64,000 nucleotides of DNA from Acorus gramineus. Taxonomy: Eukaryota > Streptophyta > Magnoliopsida > Acorales > Acoraceae. Below the pieces are notes generated by a model. It was not told the origin of the DNA and ran no database searches. It saw only the letters and a list, made by a program, of their open reading frames with translations. The position numbers and the translations under genes were made by a program. The stretch lies in the NCBI GenBank assembly GCA_030737835.1, contig JAUJYN010000019.1:2316433-2380432 (forward strand). The letters run 5' to 3'. Positions 9,009 to 20,590 of the stretch are shown here, in pieces (within the stretch, counting starts at the first letter, position 1; the number at the start of each line of letters is the position of its first letter).

Positions 9009-11801
9009 TATCACGCCCCAGGGCGGCCGTCCCCGGGACGCAGTAAGTGTATACATGATATCAGCAATTTATACAGGAGGTCAATAACATACCCTAAACA
9101 ACATCAAAATGACAACACAGACAACAAAGAGGCTGACATGATATATACACAAATAGCGGAAGCTAAAGACTGAATCTGTAAATCAAAAACACATTACAGG
9201 CTCGATACATAATCAACTGTCCTGTGAGAGCCAAATATACACAATACATCCAAATAATATACAAACAGGTGCCCAAGCACGGAAATATAATACATACAAT
9301 CAAAAAGGGGTGCTGATGGCCTCTAACACTCGCGGGACGTGGCGCTGCTCCGCTACTAAAGAAGTCTCTCGGGAAGCTCCTCCTTCAGATCCGACTCAGT
9401 GATAACTGGAGAAAAATTATGCGAGGGGTGAGCCACACGCTCAGTGAATAGCACAACCCATGCATCACAATTCATATTAACCACAAATAATCATTAAAAG
9501 CCTCAAAGTGGCAGGAACTACACAATCCAGTGGGTCGCTACATCGCCGACCCACCACACCCTCACCCTCACCCCTCAATAGGTGACATAGGATATTGGGA
9601 CTGACTAGGCTGTTAATCACCCTTGGTCCACCGATAGTCTCTCCTCCACTCCGTAGGTCGCTTGGCCTACTCCCACACTTCAGCACAGTCCGAATCCAAA
9701 TCAGGAGGTACCTACTGATGGGAGCCCTCTGACGGGACGGCCTTTCTAACGCTGGGGCAGTCTCTATACGGATCCAACGAAGGGAACAGAAACAGCCTAT
9801 CCATACGCATACGATCCACTCGGATCCGTCGGCAACACCTCTCATCAACTCTAATGTCATGAATTCTTCAGAATTCCTCCAGGGCGCATAACTAAGATGC
9901 GGGGAAACATATATTATAATATTATCGGGAAAAGAAACCTTGGGAGGGCACCATGAGGTCTCGATATAGGACATCCCAACAACCAAACAAGGAACACGGA
10001 GTACCCTAGCCCGGGTCTCAACGTTGACCTCGCAAGGCCCCTTATAATATTCCCTAAGGCATGCTCGCAATTGATTAAATAAATTAAACTAAATGGGAAC
10101 ATGCATAGGTCGAGGCAAGGCTTCCTAGCATGAAAATATGGTGACAAAATGCATGGCTCTTACACATATCCTAAGGGTGCAAGTCCCTAACATACAAGGT
10201 CTAGGGTGGCATGCATACTACATACTAATCATGCTTGCATGGATTACAAGTTAATATTAAACTATGGTGCCCCAGGGAAGGACGGTATACGCCCAAGTGC
10301 ATATAGCGCCTCCCTACTGGGTTGGATTGTCCCACTCACCAATATCCGGGTCGTCGCGTGACCGTTCGTCAAGATCTGCAAGACAGGGTAATCAACTCGG
10401 TGAGTAAAATACACAATTATATACAAAAATACACTAAAATACCCAACACTCGGACAAGCGTACATACGGCCCGTACGCACGCGAGTCCGAGCACCCCGAC
10501 TCACTCCCGAACCCCCGGGCAGCCGTACGCACGGCCACCCGCCCTAGGCTCACAGCCGGGCCCCAGCCCGCCCGCCCAGACGCACTGCCGAGCCCCCCGG
10601 GTGCACCGCGCGCTCACTGCGCCCCAGCGCAGCAACTCGCGCGCACGACCCCGCACGGCGCCCTGCGCGCAGCACCCGCATGCGGCCGCGCGCGCACAGC
10701 ACGCACTGCGCCTCTGCGCAGCGCTCCGCGCGCACGACCTCGCACGGCGCCCAGTGCGCAGCACACGCCCACCACCCGTGTACTGCGCCCCCTGCGCAGC
10801 ACCCGCGCGCACGCCCGCGTGCCCTGCCAGCCTGCTCTGCCCGCCCTACCTGCCAGACCGCCTGCCTGCGCTGCCTGAGCTGCCAACCTACCCGAGACAA
10901 CCCTACCACCTCCCTGACGGCCACCAATGGCCACCAACAGCCACCGACCGCCACCAACAGCCATGCATACCCAAAAACACTTCCTAACATGCATCTAAAC
11001 AAGAAATGGAAGGAAAGGAACCTTACCCAAGGAGAGGAAAGCAAAAGGGGAGGAGATCGGGTGCTTTTCACTCACCGAAACACCACCTCAAGGACCACCA
11101 CCACCAAGATCTCCTTCAGCCCTCAAAGTGGCTGAAATCAGAGGAGAAAAGAGACCATGAGAGGGGGTCACACATGAGGAAATTTGAAAATGAAACCACC
11201 GGAAGATAGATCGGGACAATACCTATCCTTTCTCTTCTTAGGGTTTTTGATTCCAACCACTTGAACTAGGTCTTAATGAGGAATTAAAGAGAGGGGGAGA
11301 GAGAGAAATTTTGGGGAAGATGATGAATAGTGGGGGACACTATGCTTGGGCGCCCACTTAAAGCACTCACACACACACACACACCACTTGAAATTAGATT
11401 AGGTTTAAGTGAGGATTAGTGAGGTTTAACTGCACTTAGGTGAGGTTTGACCCTAGTCAACCCAACCACACTAAAATCCAAACTCATTTGACCAAGTCAT
11501 GGGCCCACCTTGACCAAGTCAAGTCTCCCAATGACTTCTCGCTCGGTCAAAACCCGGATACGCTTCGAAACTGTGAAATTCTAAAACGTTACCGGAATTC
11601 GATGAAATTTTTGTGAGTGGCTTGGAATGGCACCAGGACACATAATATGCAGTTAGATTTCCAATCAGAGCCCCTCAAACTTAGGATGATAGCTAACAGT
11701 CCAAAATTTTAGCGGTTCCGATCGAAAAACGAAAAAAAACTGAAAAACTGCCAGAATGCTCCAATGGTTACCAGAAGGCTAAAAGTGACACATATATAAC
11801 A
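9009..11801 (-). repeat. Chromovirus 3' LTR B, minus strand (2,793 bp)
   Basis: On the minus strand the LTR starts TGTTATATATG at 11,801 and ends at 9,009 with a mutated TGATA in place of TGACA. It follows a polypurine tract (rc of the CT-run at about 11,804-11,815) and integrase coding sequence, so it is a 3' LTR. It carries the same CpG tract, 36-nt block (10,340-10,375) and GGGTGAGGG motif (rc near 9,555-9,575) as the plus-strand LTRs. LTR D is its inverted partner. Confidence 0.85.
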
Positions 11802-11849
11802 TTCTCCCCCCCTTAGGAAATTTTGTCCTCAAAATAAATACAAAAACAT

Positions 11850-12881
11850 CTAAAAGGGGAAAAGATGCGGATACGCGTCATGCATGGCATCCTCGAGCTC
11901 CCAAGTGGCCTCGGCAGCGGAACGGTGCTGCCATCGCACCTTGACCAGCTGGACGGTCTTGGTGCAGAGCCTCTTCTCACGGCGGTCCAGGATCTCGATC
12001 GGCTGCTCGACGAATGACAAGTCCGGCTCGAAGACGAGCGGCTCGAACGGGATGACGTGAGCAGGATCATGGACATAACGCCTCAGCTGCGAGACATGGA
12101 AGACGTCATGGGCCTGAGCCAACTGTGGGGGCAGAGCTATGCGATAGGCCACCTCCCCAACTCGCTCGAGGATGAGGAACGGCCCAATGAAACGCGGACT
12201 CAGCTTGCCCCGCACACCGAAACGGAAGATGCCCTTCATCGGGGACACCTTCAAGAAGACATGGTCACCAACCTCGAAGGCGAGCTCACGGCGACGACGG
12301 TCGGCGTAGCTCTTCTGACGACTCTGAGCGACTCGGATACGCTCGTGAATCGTCTTCACCATCTCTGAGGTCTGGTGAATGATCTCTGGTCCCTCCAACT
12401 GGCGCTCTCCGACCTCGTCCCAACACAAGGGGGACCTGCAGCTGCGGCCATAGAGCTCCTCGTAAGGAGCCATCCGGATACTCGAGTGGTAGCTGTTGTT
12501 GTAGGCAAACTCCACCAATGGAAGGTGCCTCTCCCAACTGCCCCCAAAATCGAGAACACAGGCTCGCAACATGTCCTCTAGGGTCTGGATCGTCCTCTCC
12601 AACTGGCCGTCCATCTGCGGATGAAACATTGTACTGAAGTGGAGGTTCGTACCAAGGGCGAGCTGGAGGCTACGCCAGAACCTCAAAGTAAATCGCGCGT
12701 CTCGATCAGAAATGATGCTGACGGGAGTGCCATGGAGACGAACAATCTCTGAGACGAACAACTGCGCCAGGGTGTCCAGAGAATCGGTGAGTCGGATGGG
12801 GAGGAAATGAGCGGACTTCGTCAGCCGGTCGACGATCACCCAGATGGCATCGCGACCCGAACATGACCTCGGCAAACCCAG
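11850..12881 (-). pseudogene. Chromovirus integrase core and chromodomain, minus strand (5'-truncated)
   Basis: An uninterrupted minus-strand frame of about 340 codons (11,850-12,875) begins at WVIVDRLTKSAHF, with the first catalytic Asp. It continues SDRDARF (second Asp), HPQMDGQLERTIQ (catalytic Glu), AYNNSYHSSI, the GPFLILERVGEVAYRIALPP integrase C-terminal domain, and a chromodomain-like end ATWELEDAMHDAYPHLFPF. The D-D-E triad is complete. The zinc finger, RT, protease and gag are missing: the sequence switches near 12,882 to a plus-strand LTR tip. Known role: insertion of retrotransposon cDNA, with the chromodomain steering it to heterochromatin. Confidence 0.88.
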
Positions 12882-12919
12882 ATATCATGTATACACTTGC
12901 TGCGTCCCAGGGACGGCGT
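12882..12919 (+). repeat. Plus-strand LTR 3' tip
   Basis: About 38 bases match the last part of the chromovirus LTRs (ATATCATGTATACACTTG and the GCGTCCC..GGGACGG motif, compare 17,790-17,827). They sit between the truncated minus-strand integrase and a plus-strand gag fragment, so they are a junction scar and not an LTR with its own ends. Confidence 0.6.
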
Positions 12920-13573
12920 CCCGAGGACTATTCCACACGCTTCACGGGGCTTTCCAGATTTTCCCCAGCCTTGGTGATGGACGAGGAGACGCGGTGCAGT
13001 CGATTCGAGATGGGTCTCATCAGCACCATTCGGGTGCATTTCACCTCCCAGGCTTTCACGAGGTACTCGGACTTGGTGTCTCGGGCGAAGATAGTCGAGC
13101 GAGACCTGGGGATCCTCGTGAGGGTTCCGACCCCTTCTACAGACCAGAGACCTCCCAGGAGCCAGGACCAGGGACAGCACAAGAAGAAGAGGCCCCGCTT
13201 TGATCAGTTAGCGGCTGCCTCTCCTCCAGTCGATGAGGTGCCAGTGCGAGGTCCAGCAGCCATTGCGGCAGTGCCAATCCAGGCCAGGCGACTGGAGACA
13301 CGGCGCTGTTACCTCCACAGCAGCAGCAGCAGCCACAGGGTGGCCGTGTTGACCCCGCGTGCTACCTCCACAGCAGCAGCCGCAGCGTCAGCAGCAGCAG
13401 CCACCTGGTGGATGTGTTGATCAGATAGGGCATCCGGCGCAGCCTGCGAGGCGTGCCCTTGCTCCTCAGCCGCAGTTTGTTTCGGGCAGAGTTGCAGCAC
13501 TTTCGGCCGAGGAGGCGCAGGTTCCGAGTATCATGGTCCGAGGTAATGTTTTGTTTTCCCAGCTCCCTATAAA
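12920..13573 (+). pseudogene. Chromovirus gag C-terminal fragment, rearranged
   Basis: The frame reads YSTRFTGLSRFSPALVMDEE and RFEMGLISTIRVHFTSQAF, matching gag of the element at 31,347. The CCHC zinc knuckle of the other copy (32,460-32,507) is missing: the sequence jumps after RRCY into CAG-rich repeat, and part of the Gln-rich linker is duplicated. It ends near the start of the protease (QLPINI) and at about 13,574 switches to LTR sequence. The knuckle normally binds element RNA, so this gag is incomplete. Confidence 0.75.
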
Positions 13574-14155
13574 TATATGTGTGTTGGTTGCTGTTATGCA
13601 TGTGTGTGATATCTCGATAAGCGAGTATCGAGAGTGGTTGTTCGAGTTGAGGAGATCGGGTTGTAGATACTACCCGGGAGAGGGTTATTGAATGATGTCG
13701 TGAGCGTGGAATCGTTCTCCCCTTTGTTGGATCCGTGTAGTAGAGCTCCGGCGTTAGACAGGCTCCCGGTCAGAGGACCAGGTAAGCTACGGAGCGGGGA
13801 GAGGCTACTGGTGGACCAGGGGTGTAAAGCAGTCTAAGTCTCTCCCAAAGTCTCAAAATGTCTCCTTTCAGGAGTGAGGGTGTGGATGAGGCGAAGACGC
13901 ATCGCCTCGTGACCTAGTGATCCTTGGGTTTTCAGTAGAATTAGTAGTGTTCTTTAAGGGTGATGTCTTCTTCTAGTGTTCCTTTTCTGGATTAAGGGGC
14001 CTTGTGAGGTCAGCGTTGAGACCCGGGCTAGGGTACTCCGTGTTCCTTGTTTGGTTGTCGGAATATCCTATATCGGGACCTCATGGTGCCCTCCCAAGGT
14101 TTCTTTTCTTAGTCAAGGAATACCTTAGAAGCATCAAATTGACGGTGGATTAAGT
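13574..14155 (+). repeat. LTR middle segment inserted between gag and RT fragments
   Basis: The segment starts TTGGTTGCTGTTATGCATG, matching the LTR at 59,227, and includes the GAGTGAGGGTGTGG..GATGAGGCGAAGACGC block found near 59,540. Its end contains the CTCCGTGTTCCTTGTTTGG and GGACCTCATGGTGCCC sequence found in LTRs A and D. It replaces the protease and most of RT. This is non-coding LTR sequence in the wrong place. Confidence 0.65.
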
Positions 14156-14515
14156 ACGAGTTTTGGTTGGAGCGTATGGCCTTCTTCGGCCACGTGATTT
14201 CCGGCGTGGACATATCTGTAGACCCGGACAGGACGCTCGCCGTGTCAAATTGGCGTCGACCGTTGAACCCCACTGAGGTTCGGAGATTCCTGGGCTTGGC
14301 GGGTCATTGCAGGAGGTTTGTCGAGGGTTTCTCGAAGATATCTGTACCTCCTAACCGCCTCGCTCGGAAGGATGTCCGGTTCGAATGGTCCCCGTCTTGC
14401 GAGGAGAGCTTCCTGGAGTTTAAGCGAAGGCTCACCTCAGCGCCAGTTCTTACCCTTCCGTCTGGGAGTGGTGGGTTCGCAGTTGTGCTCCGATGCATCG
14501 CGGTTGGGTGTGGGT
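14156..14515 (+). pseudogene. Chromovirus RT/RNase H junction fragment
   Basis: The frame from 14,167 reads [39 protein letters not shown] and [20 protein letters not shown]. These correspond to the RT thumb/connection and the start of RNase H of the copy at 33,905-34,240. It ends where TTGGGTGTGGGTTGCGTC joins the integrase C-terminus, skipping the rest of RNase H and nearly all of integrase. Confidence 0.8.
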
Positions 14516-14791
14516 TGCGTCCACGATCCTGCTCACGTCTTCCCGTTCGAGCCGCTCGTCTTCGAGCCGGACTTGTCATTCGTCGAGCAGCCGATCGAGA
14601 TCCTGGACCACCGCGAGAAGAGGCTCCGCACCAAGACCGTCTAGTTGGTCAAGGTGCGATGGCAGCACCGTTCCGGTGCTGAGGCCACTTGGGAGCTCGA
14701 GGACGCCTTGCGTGACGCGTATCCGCATCTCTTCCCTTCCTAGATGTTTTTGTATTTATTTTGAGGACAAAATTTCCTAAGGGGGGAAGAA
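14516..14791 (+). pseudogene. Chromovirus integrase C-terminus and chromodomain fragment
   Basis: A segment reading VHDPAHVFPFEPLVFEPDLS, then VEQPIEILDHREKRL, matches the element tail at 35,892 onward. Its stop is at 14,741-14,743, after a premature stop near 14,641. It is followed by a polypurine tract (about 14,779-14,789) and by LTR D. Together with the fragments before it, this forms a deleted and shuffled element interior that is only about 1.9 kb long. Confidence 0.8.
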
Positions 14792-17700
14792 TGTTATATA
14801 TGTGTCACTTTTTAGCCTTCTGGTAACCATTGGAACATTCTTGTAGTCTTTCAGCTTTTTTTCATTTTTGATCGGAACCGCTAAAATTTTAGACTTTTAA
14901 CTATCACCCTGAGTTAGAGGGCTCTGATTGAAAATCTAACCGCATATTATGTGTCCTGGTGCCATTTCAAGCCACTCAAGAAAATTTCATTGAATACCGG
15001 TAACGTTTCAAAATTTCACAGTTCTGAAGCGTATCCGGGTTTTGACCGAGCGAGAAGTCATTGGGAGACTTGACTTGGTCAATGTGGGCCCATGACTTGG
15101 TCAACTGGTTTTGGATTTTAGTGTGGTTGGGTTGACTATGGTCAAATCTCACCTAAGTGCACCTAAACCTAGCCTAAACCTAATTAAAGCTAAGTTAAGT
15201 GGGTGTGAGAGTGTGTGGTGTGTGTGTGAGCATAAATAAATCCCACGACCAAATAAAGCTCCCCTGCTATTCATCATCCCTTCCAACTCTCTCAAGCTCT
15301 CTCTCTCCCTCTCTTTAATCCCCCTTTTGACCTAGTAAAAGGTGTTGAATCAAGAAACCCTAGAAGGAGAAAAGAAAGGTAAGGACCCGATCTACCTTTG
15401 CATGGTCTCGGATTCGAGTTCCCTCATGTGTGACCCCCTCTCATAGCCCCTTTTTACCTCTGTTTTCAGCCCCTCTTTGGCTGAGAAGAGGTCTTGGTGG
15501 TGGTGGCCTTGGAGGTGGTGTTTCGGTGCGCGAAGAGCACCCGATCTCCTCCCCTTCCTTTCCTCTCCTTGGGTGAGTCTTCTTTCCTTCCTTTTCTTGT
15601 TTAGATGCATGTTTAGGAGGTGTTTTGGGTGTGCATGGCTGTTGGGTGGTTGGAGGGGGCGGTTGGGGGCGGTTGGAGGGGTTAGGGTTGGCTCGGGTGC
15701 TTGCGGGCTCACCGACGCGAGTCCGAGCGGGCCTGCGCGCGCAGGCAGGCAGGCGCTGGCTAGCAGGTGCAGGTAGGCCAGCTGCGGTCCAGCGCGCTGG
15801 GCGCGTGCTGCCGGGCTCGCTGGGTGCGCGCAGGCAGGCAGGCGCTGGCTCGCAGGTGCAGGCAGGCGAGCTGCGGGCCAGCGCGCTGGGCGCGTGCTGC
15901 CTGGCTCGCTGGGCGCGTGTGGTCGGGCGTGCTGGGCGCAGTGCACGGCGTGCGCGCGGAGCGCTGCGCAGGGGCGCGTTGCATGCGGTGTGCGAGGCGG
16001 GGCGAGCGGGCGGTGTGCGGGTACTGCGCAGGGGGCGCAGTACGCAGGGCGAGCAGGCGGGCGTCCGGGGAACTATGCTGGGGCACAGTGCGTGCGGGTG
16101 TGCGCGCTGGGCATTGCGCTGGGGCAGTGCGCGCGGGTGCACCCAGGACTGGACCCGCGGTGCGCGCAGGCGTGCGCGTGCGTGCGCCCGAGCGTGCAGC
16201 GTGCCTGGGCGTGCGGGCGGGGGGCTCGGCAGTGCGTATGGGGGCGCGGGCTGGGGCGCGACTGTGCGCCCGGGGCGGGTGGCCGTGCATACGGCTGCCC
16301 GGGGGTTCGGGTGAGTCGGGGTGCTCGGACTCGCGTGCGTACGGGCCGTATGTACGTTTTTCCAAGTGTTGGGTATTTTTAGCATATTTTTGTTGTATTG
16401 TGTATTTTACTCACCGAGTTGATTACCCTGTCTTGCAGATCTTGACGGACGGTCACGCGACGACCCGGGTATTGGTGAGTGGGACAATCCAACCCAGTAG
16501 GGAGACGCTATATGCACTTGGGCGTATACCGTCCTCCCCTGGGGCACCATAGTTTAATATTAACTTGTATAATATGTAATCTATGCAAGCATGATTAGTA
16601 TGTACTATGCGTACCACCCTAGACCTTGTATGTTAGGGACTTGCACCCTTAGGATATGTGTAAGAGCCATGCATCCTGACACCATGTTTCATGCTAGGAA
16701 AGCCTCGACCTATGCATGTGTCCTATTAGTTTAATTTATTAAATTAAATGCGAACTTATGGTATTTTTGCATGCCTTAGTAAGTATTATAACCTGGTGAT
16801 TATTATATATGTTCCCCGCATCTTAGTTATGCGCCCTGGAGGAATTCTGAAGAATTCATGACATTAGTAGAGTCTCCCTTCTCTGGATTAAGGGGCCTTG
16901 CGAAGTCAGCATTGAGACCCGGGCTAGGGTACTCCGTGTTCCTTGTTTGGTTGTCGGGATATCCTATATCGGGACCTCATGGTGCCCTCCCAAGGTTTCT
17001 TTTTCCAGTTAAGGAATACCGCGGATCCAAGTGGATCGTATACGTGTGGATAGGCTGTTTCTGTTCCCTTCGTTGGATCCGTATAGAGACTGCCCCAGCG
17101 TTAGAAAGGCCTTCCTGACAGAGGGCTGCCATCAGGAGGCACCTCCTGATTTGGGTTCGGACTGTGCTGAATTGTGGGAGTAAACCAGCCGGCCTACGGA
17201 GTGGAGGAGAGACTATCGGTGGACCAAGGGTGATTAACAGCCTAGTCAGTCGCAATAGCCCATGTCACCTATTGGAGGGTGAGGGTGAGGGTGTGGTGGG
17301 TCGGCGATGTAGCGACCCACTGGATTGTGTACTTCCTGCCACTTTGAGGCTTTGAATAATTATTTGAGGTTAATATGAATTGTGATGCGTGGGTTGTTCT
17401 ATTCACTGAGCGTGTGGCTCACCCCTCGCATATATTTTTCTCCAGTGTTATCTGAGTCGAATCAGCAGGAGGAGCTCCCCGATGGACTTCAGCAATAGCA
17501 GAGCAGCGCCACGTCCCACGAGTGTTAGAGGCTATCAGCATCCCTTTTTTATTGTATGTATTGTATTCTGTGCTTGGGCACACGTTTGTATTATATTTGG
17601 ATGTCGTTGTATATATTGGCTCTCACAGGACAATTGATTATGTATCGAGTCTGTAATGTGTTTTTGAATTATAGACTCAGTCTTTTAGCTTCCGCTATTT

Positions 17701-17843
17701 GTGTATATATCATGTCAGCCCTGCTGTTGTCTGTGTTGTCATTGTTGATGTTGTTTAGGGTATATTATTGATCTCCTGTTTAGACTGCTGATATCATATA
17801 TACACTTGCCGCGTCCCGGGGACGGCCGCCCTGGGGCGTGACA
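14792..17843 (+). repeat. Chromovirus 3' LTR D (3,052 bp)
   Basis: The LTR begins TGTTATATATG and ends GGGGCGTGACA. It has a CT-rich leader near 15,288-15,318, a CpG-dense tract at 15,690-16,290, the 36-nt block at 16,439-16,474 and a TCTCCAG acceptor-like site at 17,440-17,445. It is about 300 bp longer than LTRs E and F. With LTR B it forms inverted arms around the shuffled interior. Confidence 0.88.
16439..16474 (+). other. 36-nt splice-bounded block in LTR D
   Basis: Preceded by CTTGCAG and followed by GTGAGT; the same length and nearly the same sequence as the block in LTR A. Confidence 0.5.
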
Positions 17844-18153
17844 GTAGAGATCAAGATAATGATTTCCACAGCACTAGACTTGTATAGGAGGTGTTAGTCA
17901 TTTCTTTAGCATGTAGAGGACCCATATGTATGATAGTATGGATATATAAATTCAGTTATTCCCAATGTATATTGAATTTGTGTTGGATTTTAGCCTTGAC
18001 AATGGATGTATAATTATGGTGATGTATTCTTATGTTCTCTGGATGAAAAAGAAAAAGAAAAAATATATATAGAACTGTTAGATTTTGAGGAATTAAGTTA
18101 ACGCAACCGGATTTCACGCTTCATAAAGGAGTCGTGGATTCGGGAGCGTTACA
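17844..18153 (+). repeat. 3' tail of a TGTAACGAC-type LTR
   Basis: The last bases, GTGGATTCGGGAGCGTTACA, match the LTR tip at 53,871-53,890. That LTR family begins TGTAACGAC (seen at 55,236). The 5' end is missing; LTR D adjoins directly. No PBS follows at 18,154, so this is a truncated or solo LTR end. Confidence 0.6.
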
Positions 18154-18929
18154 AACCACATGTGACTTGATCCCTAAGGGGTATGTAGATAGCCTATAAA
18201 GAGTTTGCGAGATAAGCACTATGAGGTTCAGTCAAATCAAAGCTACCAAATTTTCTTCTTTCTAAAACAAATAGTCCTTTGTGAACTGTAACCCCAGAAA
18301 AACCAAAAAGTTTAACTGAAGGGGAAAATATCCTCCTCAACTGTTTTTTAAAAATTCAAAACATGTGTAAACTGAAATTAACTCTAAAAAAGAACTGTAC
18401 TAAACATTATCCTCTTCTCTTTTTTTACATGTATCTTTATACTTTTTTTATATAAAAAAAGGGGATAGTTATATGGTTGATCCACCGGATTATATATATC
18501 AGGCCAACAAATGTGTCATGAAGTGGAACATATTTTCCACTCATAAAAAAGGGTTTCGACCCATGTTCTAGATATCCCTTCTACCGTTCTACGTCCCATT
18601 AATCCCCCACCTAGGCTTAGGGCAGACCTAGTCTGCAATGCTTAGCACCTAGTTGTTTTTCTAATTAATCCCTATTCTGTTAATATTATTAATTTTATTT
18701 TGATGTGATTTTATTATTATTTTGTAACATAAAATTATTATATGTATAAAATGTATATGTATTATATTTATTATTCTGAAAAGTGATTTATTAATCCCCT
18801 ATTTATCCCTTTTTAGCCAATTAATCACTAGTCTCTCCTCAACCATCTGACTAGCGCCTAACGATTTTTACAACATTAGCTTAGATAAGTCATCATTTTG
18901 GGTGCTGAATTAAAACTCTCCTAACAAGT
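18154..18929. other. AT-rich stretch without recognisable genes
   Basis: Low-GC sequence with A/T runs near 18,440-18,470 and 18,670-18,790. No ORF with protein-like features, no RNA gene and no repeat shared with the rest of the window was seen. Confidence 0.5.
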
Positions 18930-19300
18930 TTAATCCAACACATTTAAATTAATCCAAATGACACACATGTTGGAGGGGCAGAATTGTTCCTTACCAGACT
19001 TGGATAAGCGGATTCGGCCTCTCCCGTTCTCCTCCGCCCGAACGTATCTTGCACCGCCGATGAGCACCTCTGGAACGCCTTTAACATTGAGAGGCGGGGG
19101 TCCTGCGGAAAACCCTCCGACGCTCAAGTCAATCAAAATGGCCAAAAAAGATTTTTGTGAAAAGAAGTTGTGCCTACCTCATATGTGTGTTCTCGTCCCC
19201 TATTTATAGAGGAGGTGGGATGGTGTTAGGGCTTTTGATTCGACCCTTTCCATCAGACGGATGAGATTCCATCAGCTGTTGGTTAGGAGACAAAGGATAT
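18930..19300 (-). repeat. Minus-strand R/U5 part of a Tat-type LTR
   Basis: On the minus strand a TATA box (TATAAATAGGGG at 19,197-19,208) is followed by GACTTGAGCGTCGGAGGG (rc near 19,109-19,126), a sequence I recognise from the U5 region of many plant gypsy LTRs. The outer limits are not clear. No PBS or gag could be found to the left, so this is probably a truncated LTR. Confidence 0.5.
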
Positions 19301-20089
19301 ACTCCTTGATTTGGTCAATTATGGGTTGATATGTATATCCAGATTTCATAGGGATTTGGTGGACAAAGTCAATAATGACCTGATTTGGTGATTTAAACTG
19401 GTATTGATGGGGATTGAATGTTGATAGTTGTCATTTAGTGCTATAGATTTATGTGAATCAATGGAATAATTGGATGGATTAGATATTGACTTGGTAGGCC
19501 GTAATTGGTCGGATATGGGCCTTCGGGTCGGACCCCTTCGAACTAGGGTCGGTAGGCTGCTGCGTTATCGGGTAGGACTAATAACCTAGCCCATCGAGGT
19601 GGGCTTGAGTCCGGCGGGCAGGTCGTCATTCTGTCGGACCGGATCGGATGGGCTTCGTGACCTGGCCCGATATATGCAGCCATAAAATTTGGCACTCCTG
19701 TCGAATGGAAAAAAACCTTGTACGAGGCGCGACGTGCCGGGTTGCCACCTGCGTCACGTCGAAATGATTCGTCTCGGGTAGGACGTATATCCCCTCTGTT
19801 CGGCGGCCCTTCTTGTGTCGAGGGAAGTGACGAGTAGGGGCATCAGATGCCAAGTCGTCTGGATCAATGGGACGTCGCTTCTAGAAGGGCGACAGACAGC
19901 ATAAAAGGGACTTCGGGTAAAGGGCCGTCAAGATGGGTTGCTTCATTTTGGAGAACGGTGCGGGGGAAATGATGAGGCGGGTCTGTCGTCCATAAATAGC
20001 ACTGAAGGGACAGTGTCATCCCCTATCCTTATATCTTCACCTCTTACTTTCTTCGTCCCCCCTATTGTCGTCCTTGTTGCTCAGTCAAA
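19301..20089. other. Spacer with a possible plus-strand promoter before the gag-like ORF
   Basis: No coding frame is convincing. CATAAATAGC at about 19,990-20,000 looks like a TATA box about 90 bases before the gag-like start at 20,090. GC content is higher than in 18.2-18.9 kb, and the stretch may be U3 sequence of LTR(s) whose borders I could not define. Confidence 0.35.
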
Positions 20090-20512
20090 ATGGTGCAAAA
20101 AAGACTTCCGCTTCCGCGTGGGGCGATAATGAAGCTGGTAGAGGGCGGCCTGTTTGTTCGCGATAGAGCAAGTCTCCTCGCAGGGGATACCTACTTCTTC
20201 GTATACCACGTGACGGCAGTCCAGTTTCCACTTCACCCCTTCATCCCCACGTTCCTTTCCTTCTTCGGGCTGGCACCGATGCAGGTCTACCCGAACGTAT
20301 TCCGAGTTCTGGCCGCCGCCCTTTACCTAAATGAGACCCAGGGGTACGGCCTCGGGATTCGTGAGGTGATGTATTTCTACCGGTTCGCCCGGTGCCCGGG
20401 GAGCTCCCAGCGATACTGTTTCGTCATGCGAGGGGACAAGTACCTTATGCAAGGCATCCCAGATCATGATTGTGGATGGAAGGACGAAGTCGCTATGATC
20501 GGGGGCCCCTAG
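20090..20512 (+). pseudogene. Gag N-terminal region like PF04195 (putative gypsy-type transposon)
   Basis: A 140-codon frame reads FPLHPFIPTFLSFFGLAPMQ and VYPNVFRVLAAALYL, then FYRFARCPGSSQRYCF. This matches the pattern of the plant gypsy gag N-terminal domain PF04195 (hydrophobic FPLHPF, GLAP, and PNxxR elements), as in RIRE2-like Tat elements. It stops at 20,510-20,512 where a normal gag would run several hundred codons more. It may be the gag start of Tat copy 2, cut off from the pol at 23,573 by the minus-strand element between them. Confidence 0.6.
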
Positions 20513-20590
20513 CAATGCTCTGTTGCCGGCGTGCCCCCTATTCAGACCTCCTTTTGTGAACTCAGTGTGTAATCGTTCCTGCGCTTGTCG

